A stretch of 5,253 nucleotides of DNA. Source: Actinomycetales bacterium. GTDB lineage: Bacteria; Actinomycetota; Actinomycetes; Actinomycetales; Dermabacteraceae. The position numbers and the translations under genes were made by a program. Below, piece after piece: positions 1 to 5,182 of this stretch. The notes under the pieces are model-generated. The model saw only the letters and a program-made list of their open reading frames with translations, did not search any database and was not told the DNA's origin. The stretch spans positions 1 through 5,253 of the forward strand of contig JAAZLF010000277.1 in NCBI GenBank assembly GCA_012799425.1. The letters are read 5' to 3'. Numbering within the stretch: position 1 is the first letter of the stretch; every line of letters begins with the position of its first letter.

Positions 1-990
1 GACCTCCTCGGCCAGCCACTGCTCGAGGTGCTCCTGGTGCGGCGCGATCAGCCGCTCCTGGATGAACCTGCCCTGGGTCATACCGAGACGGCTGCGTTCC
101 TCGCGGTCGTACACGATCCCCGTGTCCGCGTGGTCGGTGCTGCCCAGGCTCGGCCGGTACACCTCCCCGGCGCTCTCGCGGGCGTTGTAGATCTCGGGGC
201 GATAGATCCGCTGGAAGGTCTCCATCGTGGCGATCGTGCCGATGAGCGCCAGGTCGGAGTGATCGGCGAGCAGATCGCCCTCGAAGTAGAACGCCAGCGG
301 GGCGACGGCGCCGCGGGGCTTGAAGCACCGCACCTGCAGCCCCATCCGGGCGAAGTAGAGATCGGTGAGGGAGGAGCCGTCGGCCTCGTACTCGTCGCCG
401 AGCACCGGATGCGGCGCGCCGATGCGGCGATAAGTCCGGCTGGTGGAGACGCTGATGCAGACCACGGGCGGGCCGGCGAAGCGCTCGCGATAGGCGTCCG
501 AGGAGAGGAAACGGCGGAAGAGCCTGCCGTGCAGCACGCCGAAGTCCTCCGGCACGCCGCCGCCGGATCCCGCGTTGTCCGCGGCCTGCTGATGGGCGGG
601 CAGGCGCACGCTGAAGTCGTGGTCCCGCACGTAGGAGGAGAAGTTGTTCCCGGTGATCCCCGGCAGGTGCTCGCCGGTCTCGCGGTCCAGGATCCGCACG
701 TCGAGCATCTCGATCAGCGGGAGCCCCGCACCGCCGTCGGCGGGTTCCGCTCCTTCGCCCAGGTGCAGGTCCGCCGAGACGATGTCGAGCTCCACGGCGT
801 AGCGGTCCCCGCCGCCCGCGAGCTCGTTCGCGCGCTCGTCGATCATGCGCAGGGCGCGGCGGAGGTTCTCGCGGCGATGCTCCCCGCGGGCGAGGTTGGC
901 GAAGTTCGTGGTGATCCGCGAGCCGCTCGAGGGGACGTAGTCCTCGTCGAAGCGGGTCGTGCGGATGCTGAAGGAGAAGTCGGTCGTCAT
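1..990 (-). CDS. mesX: MesX (DUF1852), partner of folate-independent methionine synthase MesD; C-terminus cut by window edge
   Basis: Reading the minus strand from ATG at 990 gives 330 codons without a stop, to the window edge. The protein matches my memory of the DUF1852 family along its whole length: FDEDY (14-18), SRITTNFANLARGE (24-37), GNNFSSYVRDHDFSV (114-128), PEDFG..LHG (147-155), SLTDLYF..MGLQVR (207-221), METFQRIYRPEIYNA (256-270) and IVYDREERSRL (292-302). Family members end shortly after a LEQW-like motif, seen here at 322-325, so only a few residues are missing. Known of the family: MesX, a putative oxygenase, is needed with O2 by MesD, which resembles the catalytic half of MetE and makes methionine from homocysteine without methyl-folate. 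No signal peptide or membrane segment is seen, so it is probably cytoplasmic. ATG 993 is an equally possible start; I prefer 990 because the family begins M-T-x-x-F and GGGGG then lies 4 nt upstream. The enzymatic role of MesX itself is unresolved. The long open frame on the opposite strand is a shadow. Confidence 0.9.
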   Translation of the reverse strand, partial: MTTDFSFSIRTTRFDEDYVPSSGSRITTNFANLARGEHRRENLRRALRMIDERANELAGGGDRYAVELDIVSADLHLGEGAEPADGGAGLPLIEMLDVRILDRETGEHLPGITGNNFSSYVRDHDFSVRLPAHQQAADNAGSGGGVPEDFGVLHGRLFRRFLSSDAYRERFAGPPVVCISVSTSRTYRRIGAPHPVLGDEYEADGSSLTDLYFARMGLQVRCFKPRGAVAPLAFYFEGDLLADHSDLALIGTIATMETFQRIYRPEIYNARESAGEVYRPSLGSTDHADTGIVYDREERSRLGMTQGRFIQERLIAPHQEHLEQWLAEEV

Positions 991-1018
991 CATGCCCCCG
1001 GTCGTCGTGGTGGGGGCG

Positions 1019-1024
1019 AGCGTA
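1019..1024 (-). promoter_or_regulatory. candidate -10 box of mesX (TACGCT)
   Basis: TACGCT on the minus strand fits the actinobacterial TAnnnT form. It would start transcription near 1012, leaving a leader of about 20 nt before mesX. No TTGACA-like -35 is present: the hexamer 17 bp upstream is GATCTA. That is what one expects of a promoter needing an activator. The choice among several TAnnnT-like words rests mainly on its spacing from the LysR-type dyad, so it is an inference. Confidence 0.4.
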
Positions 1025-1038
1025 CGCAGGACCACCCG

Positions 1039-1044
1039 CCATAG
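1039..1044 (-). promoter_or_regulatory. third CTATGG half-site, candidate LysR activation site
   Basis: CTATGG (minus strand) shares its CTATG core with the 1071-1087 dyad. On the plus strand, CATAG at 1040-1044 and CATAG at 1071-1075 are direct repeats 31 bp apart, close to three helical turns. With a start near 1012 this half-site covers about -27 to -32, overlapping the -35 region, where LysR-type regulators usually contact their activation site. A five-base word can recur by chance, so confidence is modest. Confidence 0.35.
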
Positions 1045-1070
1045 ATCCATCACGACACTTAAGGGCTCTT

Positions 1071-1087
1071 CATAGGTGCTGCCTATG
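1071..1087. promoter_or_regulatory. LysR-type operator, perfect dyad CATAGG-N5-CCTATG
   Basis: CATAGGTGCTGCCTATG is a perfect inverted repeat with 6-bp arms and a 5-bp spacer. It contains ATAG-N7-CTAT and the T-N11-A core typical of LysR-family recognition sites. It lies between a lysR-type gene and mesX. Its centre (1079) is about 67 bp upstream of the start predicted from the TACGCT box, and LysR-type recognition sites are typically near -65. No second copy is seen in front of the lysR gene itself. Binding by the neighbouring regulator is inferred from position and motif form. Confidence 0.65.
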
Positions 1088-1125
1088 GTGGCGGATCGGT
1101 CCTGACGTCGGGGCGGTCGTCATGG

Positions 1126-1139
1126 CGGGGAAGGCCCCG
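1126..1139 (-). terminator. short hairpin after the lysR gene, weak terminator candidate
   Basis: CGGGG-N4-CCCCG forms a 5-bp all-GC stem with a 4-nt loop, 33 nt past the regulator stop codon and before the mesX operator. There is no T-tract, so it is at best a weak or factor-assisted terminator. Such short GC stems are common by chance in this base composition. Confidence 0.2.
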
Positions 1140-1172
1140 ATCGCAGGGGCTCCGGCGGCGGTGGAGCGGCCG

Positions 1173-2126
1173 CTACGACAGCGGCTCGACGCCGAAGCTC
1201 GAGACCACCTCGCGCATCTCGGCGACGAACCGCTCCGCCTGACCGGTCAGCGGCGCGGAGGCATGCCCGATCCAGCCGATCTCGATGCGCTCGTCCACCT
1301 CGAGCGGCACGGCCACGATGGACGGGTCCAGGTCGTCGGAGACGATGCCGGTGGAGATCGTGTAGCCGTCCAGCCCGATCATCAGGTTGAAGATCGTGGC
1401 CCGATCGCTGACCCGGATGTCCTGCGCGGCCGAGCGCGTGGAGAGGATCTCCTCAGCGAAGTAGAAGGAGTTGTCGGTCCCCTGGTCGAAGGTGAGCCGG
1501 GGCAGGCCCTCGAGGTCCTCGAGGGTGACCCGTCGGCGCGAGGCCAGCGGGTTCGTGCGGGCGACGAAGATGTGCGGGCTCGCCAGGAACAGCGGCGTGA
1601 AGACGAGCTCGGAGTCGCGCAGCAGCTTGTCGATGACCTTGCGGTTGAAGTCGCTGCGGTAGAGGACGCCGAGCTCGCTGCGCAGCGTCCGCACGACCTC
1701 GATGATCTCCGCGGTGCGGGTCTCGCGCAGCGTGAACGCATACTCCGCCACCTTCGAGGCCTTCACCATCCGCACGAACGCCTCGACCACGAAGGAGTAG
1801 TGCTGCGCGGAGACCGCCAGCAGGCGGCGGGCCGGTGGGCGTCCCAGATAGCGGTGCTCGAGCAGCTCGGCCTGCTCGACCACCTGACGGGCGTAGCCGA
1901 GGAACTCGATGCCGTCCTCGGTGAGGGCCGCGCCGCGCACGGAGCGGCGCAGCAGGACGCGCCCCACCCGGCGTTCGAGGTCCTTCATCGCCGCGGACAT
2001 CGTCGGCTGGGACACCTGGAGCAGGTCCGCCGCCGCGGTGATCGACCCCTCCGCGGCGACCTCGACGAAGTAGCGCAGCTGCTGCAGTGTGATCCCGTGC
2101 GCCGTCCCGACGCCCCCGTGTGCCAT
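1173..2126 (-). CDS. LysR-family transcriptional regulator, probable regulator of mesX
   Basis: The 317-residue product has the usual LysR length and layout. The N-terminal winged helix-turn-helix begins TLQQLRYFVEVAAEGSIT (13-30), with the recognition region AAADLLQVSQPTMSAAMKDLE (about 31-51) and the wing VGRVLLRRSVRGAALTEDG. A linker helix follows, then a periplasmic-binding-protein-like effector domain from roughly residue 100 to 300. It should bind DNA as a dimer or tetramer in the cytoplasm and respond to a small ligand. ATG 2126 is used although about 11 residues precede the usual LysR start, because no ATG or GTG lies nearer and a -10 box sits 6 bp before it. Stop is TAG at 1175-1173. 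It is upstream of mesX in the same direction, not divergent as many LysR genes are, and the intervening gap carries a LysR-type dyad. A methionine-related ligand such as homocysteine is plausible but unproven. Family assignment is firm; target and ligand are inferred. Confidence 0.93.
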   Translation of the reverse strand: MAHGGVGTAHGITLQQLRYFVEVAAEGSITAAADLLQVSQPTMSAAMKDLERRVGRVLLRRSVRGAALTEDGIEFLGYARQVVEQAELLEHRYLGRPPARRLLAVSAQHYSFVVEAFVRMVKASKVAEYAFTLRETRTAEIIEVVRTLRSELGVLYRSDFNRKVIDKLLRDSELVFTPLFLASPHIFVARTNPLASRRRVTLEDLEGLPRLTFDQGTDNSFYFAEEILSTRSAAQDIRVSDRATIFNLMIGLDGYTISTGIVSDDLDPSIVAVPLEVDERIEIGWIGHASAPLTGQAERFVAEMREVVSSFGVEPLS

Positions 2127-2132
2127 CGGTGC

Positions 2133-2138
2133 AGGTTA
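2133..2138 (-). promoter_or_regulatory. candidate -10 box of the lysR gene (TAACCT), leaderless
   Basis: TAACCT on the minus strand fits TAnnnT and ends 6 bp before the ATG at 2126, so transcription would begin at or next to the start codon. The 15 bases before the ATG hold no purine-rich Shine-Dalgarno sequence, which agrees with a leaderless message. No clear -35 is seen. Confidence 0.45.
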
Positions 2139-2185
2139 GCTCACCGTGCGCCGGGGGCGGGCTCGGGAGTGCGCGGCCCAGCCTC

Positions 2186-2191
2186 TACACT
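2186..2191 (+). promoter_or_regulatory. candidate -10 box of ffh (TACACT)
   Basis: TACACT fits TAnnnT (four of six bases of TATAAT) and predicts a start near 2198, giving a leader of about 27 nt that includes the ffh ribosome binding site. The region 17 bp upstream lacks a recognisable -35. It shares the 98-bp divergent spacer with the lysR promoter. Confidence 0.45.
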
Positions 2192-2209
2192 GGTGCAGTC
2201 CGACCGACC

Positions 2210-2218
2210 AAGGGGAAG
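2210..2218 (+). promoter_or_regulatory. ffh ribosome binding site
   Basis: AAGGGGAAG lies 6 nt upstream of GTG 2225 and is the only good Shine-Dalgarno-like purine run in the spacer. It decides for this GTG over the in-frame ATG at 2120, which would add 35 non-conserved residues and overlap the lysR start. Confidence 0.7.
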
Positions 2219-2224
2219 CGCTTC

Positions 2225-3808
2225 GTGTTCAACAACCTCTCCGATCGCATCACAGCGTCGCTGAAGGGTCTGCGCGGCCACGGCCGCCTGTCCGAGGCGG
2301 ACGTCGACAAGACGATCCGCGAGATCCGCCGTGCCCTCCTCGATGCCGACGTCGCCGTCTCCGTCGTGCGCGAGTTCACCGGCCGGGTCCGCGAGCGCGC
2401 CCTGGGCGAAGAGGTCTCCAAGGCCCTCAATCCCGCCCAGCAGGTCGTCAAGATCGTCAACGACGAGCTGGTCGAGGTGCTCGGCGGTGCGACCGGCGAG
2501 CTCCACTTCGCCAAGAACCCGCCCACGGTCATCATGCTCGCCGGCCTCCAGGGCGCCGGCAAGACGACGTTGGCCGGCAAGCTCGCCAAGTGGATGAAGT
2601 CCGAGGGGCACACCCCGCTGCTGGTCGCCGCCGACCTCCAGCGCCCCAACGCCGTCAACCAGCTCCAGATCGTGGGCGAGCGCGCCGGCGTGCCGGTGTT
2701 CGCCCCCGAGCCCGGCAACGGCGTGGGCGACCCCGTGCTGGTGGCGATGAACGGGGTCTCCACCGCCCAGTTCCAGCAGCACGACGTGGTCATCGTCGAC
2801 ACCGCCGGTCGTCTCGGCATCGACGAGGAGATGATGGAGCAGGCGCGGAACATCCGCGATGCCGTCAACCCCGACGAGACCCTCTTCGTGGTCGACGCGA
2901 TGATCGGCCAGGACGCCGCCCGGGTTGCCGAGGCCTTCCGCGACGGCGTCGGCTTCACCGGCGTGGTGCTCTCCAAGCTCGACGGCGATGCCCGCGGTGG
3001 TGCGGCGCTCTCGATCACCGGCGTCACCCAGCGCCCGATCCTGTTCGCCTCCACCGGCGAGAGCCTCGACGAGTTCGAGCGCTTCCACCCGGATCGCATG
3101 GCGAACCGCATCCTCGACATGGGCGACGTGCTCACCCTGATCGAGCAGGCGGAGAAGGCCTTCGACCAGGAGGAGGCCGAGAAGGCCGCCGCGAAGCTGG
3201 CCTCCGGCGAGGACTTCACCCTCGACGACTTCCTCAGCCAGATGCAGCAGCTCAAGAACATGGGCAGCATCAAGAAGATGCTCGGCATGCTGCCGAACAT
3301 GGGGCAGTACCGCGAGGCGCTCGAGAACTTCGACGAGGGCGAGATCGGCAAGGTCGAGGCGATCATCCGCTCGATGACGCCCGAGGAGCGCAGCAACCCC
3401 AAGATCATCAACGGCTCGCGCCGCAACCGCATCGCCAACGGCTCCGGCACCACGGTCCAGCAGATCAACCAGCTGCTCGAGCGGTTCAAGCAGGCGCAGC
3501 AGATGATGAAGAGCATGGGTCAGGGCATGGGCGGCGGAGGGATGCCCGGAATGCCCGGCGGGCCCGGCATGGGCATGGGCAAGAAGTCCCGCGGGCGCCA
3601 GGCGCCCCAGAAGAAGGTCAAGAAGTCCAAGTCGAAGAACCCCGCCAAGGCCGCGCGAGAGCAGGCCGAGGCCGCGAAGAAGGCTGCGGGCGGCGCCGGC
3701 GGCTCGGCGTTCGGCGGCGGTGGCCAGCAGGCCGGCCAGCCGGACCTCGCCGACTTCGACCCCAGCCAGCTCCCGCCGGAGATGCAGAAGCTCCTCGGCG
3801 GAAAGTGA
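2225..3808 (+). CDS. ffh: signal recognition particle protein Ffh (SRP54 GTPase)
   Basis: Ffh binds SRP RNA and the signal sequence of nascent membrane and secreted proteins, and with its receptor FtsY delivers ribosomes to the Sec translocon. From GTG 2225 the product is 527 residues. The N domain (about 1-95) opens with FNNLSDRITASLKGLRG. The G domain has the P-loop GLQGAGKTT (107-115), the AADLQRPNAVNQL motif (135-147), DTAGR (192-196) and SKLDGDARGG (250-259; Ser where Thr is usual, a mild change). The M domain includes FTLDDFLSQMQQL from 331 and the RNA-binding segment NPKIINGSRRNRIANGSGTT (391-410). After about 430 comes a tail: a Gly/Met-rich run to about 453, a Lys-rich linker, a Gly-rich run and a final DFDPSQLPPEMQKLLGGK. 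It is longer than the 453-residue E. coli protein, as in other actinobacteria. The identity is certain. Confidence 0.99.
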   Translation: MFNNLSDRITASLKGLRGHGRLSEADVDKTIREIRRALLDADVAVSVVREFTGRVRERALGEEVSKALNPAQQVVKIVNDELVEVLGGATGELHFAKNPPTVIMLAGLQGAGKTTLAGKLAKWMKSEGHTPLLVAADLQRPNAVNQLQIVGERAGVPVFAPEPGNGVGDPVLVAMNGVSTAQFQQHDVVIVDTAGRLGIDEEMMEQARNIRDAVNPDETLFVVDAMIGQDAARVAEAFRDGVGFTGVVLSKLDGDARGGAALSITGVTQRPILFASTGESLDEFERFHPDRMANRILDMGDVLTLIEQAEKAFDQEEAEKAAAKLASGEDFTLDDFLSQMQQLKNMGSIKKMLGMLPNMGQYREALENFDEGEIGKVEAIIRSMTPEERSNPKIINGSRRNRIANGSGTTVQQINQLLERFKQAQQMMKSMGQGMGGGGMPGMPGGPGMGMGKKSRGRQAPQKKVKKSKSKNPAKAAREQAEAAKKAAGGAGGSAFGGGGQQAGQPDLADFDPSQLPPEMQKLLGGK

Positions 3809-3811
3809 TCC

Positions 3812-3827
3812 CCCGGGGGGCCCCGGG
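3812..3827 (+). terminator. GC-rich hairpin just after ffh
   Basis: CCCGGGG-GG-CCCCGGG is a perfect 7-bp inverted repeat starting 4 nt after the ffh stop (in practice a 6-bp stem with a 4-nt loop). It could end or attenuate ffh transcription before the next gene's own promoter. It lacks a T-tract, so classical intrinsic termination is not supported. Confidence 0.35.
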
Positions 3828-3848
3828 AGACCGGTGAACGCTCTCGGC

Positions 3849-3854
3849 TACCCT
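3849..3854 (+). promoter_or_regulatory. candidate -10 box of the amidohydrolase gene (TACCCT), leaderless
   Basis: TACCCT fits TAnnnT and ends 7 nt before ATG 3862, so the transcript would begin at or beside the start codon. The 8 bases before the ATG contain only CGGGATC, a poor ribosome binding site, which agrees with a leaderless start. No -35 is evident. Confidence 0.45.
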
Positions 3855-3861
3855 CGGGATC

Positions 3862-4974
3862 ATGAGCACCACAGAGGGCATGTCTCCAGTTCTGCATCTG
3901 CGCGGCCCTGTGCTGCTGGCCCCGGATCGTGAGCTCGCCGAGGCCTGGGTGGTGGACGGAAGGATCCACCACGAGCGCCCGGAGCCGCCGACCGGCGTCG
4001 AGGTGCACGTGCTCGACGGCTACGTGGTCCCAGGGCTCGCGGATCTGCACTGCCATCTCGGGATCACCGATGGGGGAGGCGGAGCCACGCTGGAGACCGC
4101 CCGGCAGCAGGCGCTGACCAACCGGGATACGGGCGTGCTGCTCATCCGTGACGCCGGCTCGATCATCGACAACTCGCCCCTGCAGAGCCAGAAGGATCTG
4201 CCGCGGCTGATCCGCTGTGGGCGCCACCTGGCCCGGACCCGGCGCTACCTGCCCGGATACGCCGATGAGGTCGAGCCCGAGGATCTCCCCGCCGCCGTCA
4301 CGCGCCAGGCGCAGCGCGGCGACGGCTGGGTGAAGCTGGTGGGAGACTGGATCGATCGAGGTCTCGGAGACCTGTCGCCGTGCTGGGACGCCGAAGACTT
4401 CCACGCCGCGGCCCGTGCCGCGCACCGGGCGGGCGCCAGGATCACCACCCACACCTTCGACGAGAACACCCTGCCCCTGGCGCTCGAGGCAGGGTTCGAC
4501 TGCCTCGAGCACGCCACGGGTCTCACCCATGAGACGATCGCCCGCACCGCCGCGGCGGGCATCCCGGTGGTGACCACACTGGTGAACGTCGGGGAGTTCG
4601 AGACCTACGCCGACCAGGGGGAGAGGAAGTTCCCCGACTACGCCGCTCACATGCGCCGTCTGCGTGCCGGACGCTACGACCGCACCCGCGATGCGCATGA
4701 CGCCGGGATCCAGCTGCTGGCGGGCACCGACGCCGGGGGAGTGCTCGGCCACGGCATCATCCACGACGAACTGGACGAGCTCGCCCGCGCGGGGCTCGAC
4801 GCGACCGCCATCCTCGACGCCGCGGCGTGGGCTCCGCGGCGCTTCCTGGGCGCGCCGGGCCTCGAGGACGGGGCACCGGCGGATCTGCTGATCGTCTCGC
4901 GCGATCCGCGCCAGGACCACACCGCTCTGCGGGAGCTCGATCACGTGGTGCTCGGAGGCCGGGCCGTCGCCTGA
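3862..4974 (+). CDS. metal-dependent amidohydrolase, substrate unknown
   Basis: The 370-residue protein has the amidohydrolase-superfamily layout: an N-terminal beta-sandwich strip (LRGPVLLAPDR..., DGRI at 32-35, VVPGLADLHCHLG at 55-67), a TIM barrel, and a C-terminal return to the sandwich (GAPADLLIVSRDPRQD, 337-352). The expected metal ligands are present: H63 and H65, K158 in GWVKLVGDW (a Lys that may be carboxylated to bridge two metals), H197 in ITTHTFD, H217 in CLEHATG and D290 in AGTDAGG. This looks like the binuclear imidazolonepropionase-like / Xaa-Pro-dipeptidase-like branch; the substrate could be a dipeptide or a cyclic amide. There is no signal peptide, so it acts in the cytoplasm. 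ATG 3862 is chosen because a -10 box sits 7 nt upstream; ATG 3880 (M7) is possible. It sits alone between ffh and rpsP, 53 bp and 208 bp away, and no link to protein targeting or translation is evident. Superfamily is sure; exact function is not known. Confidence 0.92.
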   Translation: MSTTEGMSPVLHLRGPVLLAPDRELAEAWVVDGRIHHERPEPPTGVEVHVLDGYVVPGLADLHCHLGITDGGGGATLETARQQALTNRDTGVLLIRDAGSIIDNSPLQSQKDLPRLIRCGRHLARTRRYLPGYADEVEPEDLPAAVTRQAQRGDGWVKLVGDWIDRGLGDLSPCWDAEDFHAAARAAHRAGARITTHTFDENTLPLALEAGFDCLEHATGLTHETIARTAAAGIPVVTTLVNVGEFETYADQGERKFPDYAAHMRRLRAGRYDRTRDAHDAGIQLLAGTDAGGVLGHGIIHDELDELARAGLDATAILDAAAWAPRRFLGAPGLEDGAPADLLIVSRDPRQDHTALRELDHVVLGGRAVA

Positions 4975-4993
4975 GCGGGGAGGAGCCGTGCCG

Positions 4994-5013
4994 CATGTGC
5001 CCCGGTGCACATG
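4994..5013. repeat. inverted repeat CATGTGC-N6-GCACATG upstream of rpsP
   Basis: A perfect 7-bp inverted repeat with a 6-nt loop begins 19 nt after the amidohydrolase stop and ends 32 bp before the candidate rpsP -10 box. As RNA it could be a terminator-like hairpin for the upstream gene, though no T-tract follows. As DNA it could be an operator for a dimeric regulator of rpsP. The sequence does not decide between these. Confidence 0.45.
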
Positions 5014-5029
5014 ACGCCGGGTGGTGCAC
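5004..5029. repeat. two GGTGCAC direct repeats before the rpsP promoter
   Basis: GGTGCAC occurs at 5004-5010 and 5023-5029, 19 bp apart; the core GTGCAC is itself palindromic. The first copy overlaps the right arm of the dyad at 4994-5013; the second lies where the -35 of the rpsP promoter would be. A third palindromic core, CGTGCACG, is at 5090-5097 in the leader. They may be binding sites or chance in GC-rich DNA. Confidence 0.35.
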
Positions 5030-5045
5030 GGGGCCGGATCCCTGG

Positions 5046-5051
5046 CATACT
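5046..5051 (+). promoter_or_regulatory. candidate -10 box of rpsP (CATACT)
   Basis: CATACT is near the TAnnnT/TATAAT form (only its first base departs) and is the best -10-like word in the 208-bp gap. It predicts a start near 5058 and a leader of about 125 nt, long for a ribosomal protein gene. No TTGACA-like -35 lies 17-18 bp upstream; GGTGCAC occupies that place. Confidence 0.4.
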
Positions 5052-5165
5052 CGTGCCCTGTATGCGCACGGGCCGGCCCTCTACCCGCTCGTGCACGACA
5101 CCCCGAGAACCGTCAGCGCCCGCATCACCCCACAGGCTGCGGCGGGACTCACCCGAACATCCCTG

Positions 5166-5173
5166 AAGGAGAG
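5166..5173 (+). promoter_or_regulatory. rpsP ribosome binding site
   Basis: AAGGAGAG is a strong Shine-Dalgarno sequence ending 9 nt before GTG 5183. It supports GTG as the rpsP start rather than an alternative upstream codon. Confidence 0.8.
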
Positions 5174-5182
5174 TCCACCCAC

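Noticed and set aside
28..1044. 338-codon plus-strand open frame
   Set aside because: It is antisense to mesX, whose minus-strand translation matches a known family along its full length; the plus-strand product is low-complexity and resembles no family I know.
1048..1050. In-frame upstream ATG of mesX (1050), adding about 20 residues
   Set aside because: The added residues are not part of the family N-terminus as I recall it, there is no ribosome binding site, and the ATG lies upstream of the start predicted from the LysR-type dyad spacing.
994..1172. Possible SAM or other methionine riboswitch before mesX
   Set aside because: No paired-helix pattern of a known riboswitch was recognised, and the predicted leader is only about 20 nt; the LysR-type dyad explains the gap better.
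2215..2224. Palindrome GAAGCGCTTC directly before the ffh GTG
   Set aside because: It is a perfect 10-bp palindrome but has no loop, overlaps the ribosome binding site and has no second copy; chance is the simpler explanation.
1122..2264. 380-codon plus-strand open frame
   Set aside because: Antisense shadow of the LysR gene, caused by high GC at third positions.
2141..3516. Two long minus-strand frames (2141-3088 and 2185-3516) over ffh
   Set aside because: Antisense shadows with no recognisable domain.
2146..3837. 563-codon plus-strand open frame in another phase over ffh
   Set aside because: Arg/Pro/Gly-rich frame-shifted reading of ffh; the in-phase Ffh has all the GTPase motifs.
3520..5010. 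496-codon minus-strand open frame
   Set aside because: It covers the end of ffh and the whole amidohydrolase gene on the opposite strand; both plus-strand genes have clear catalytic motifs.
5070..5079. Palindrome GGGCCGGCCC in the rpsP leader
   Set aside because: Loopless GC palindromes are expected often in this base composition, and no partner site was seen.
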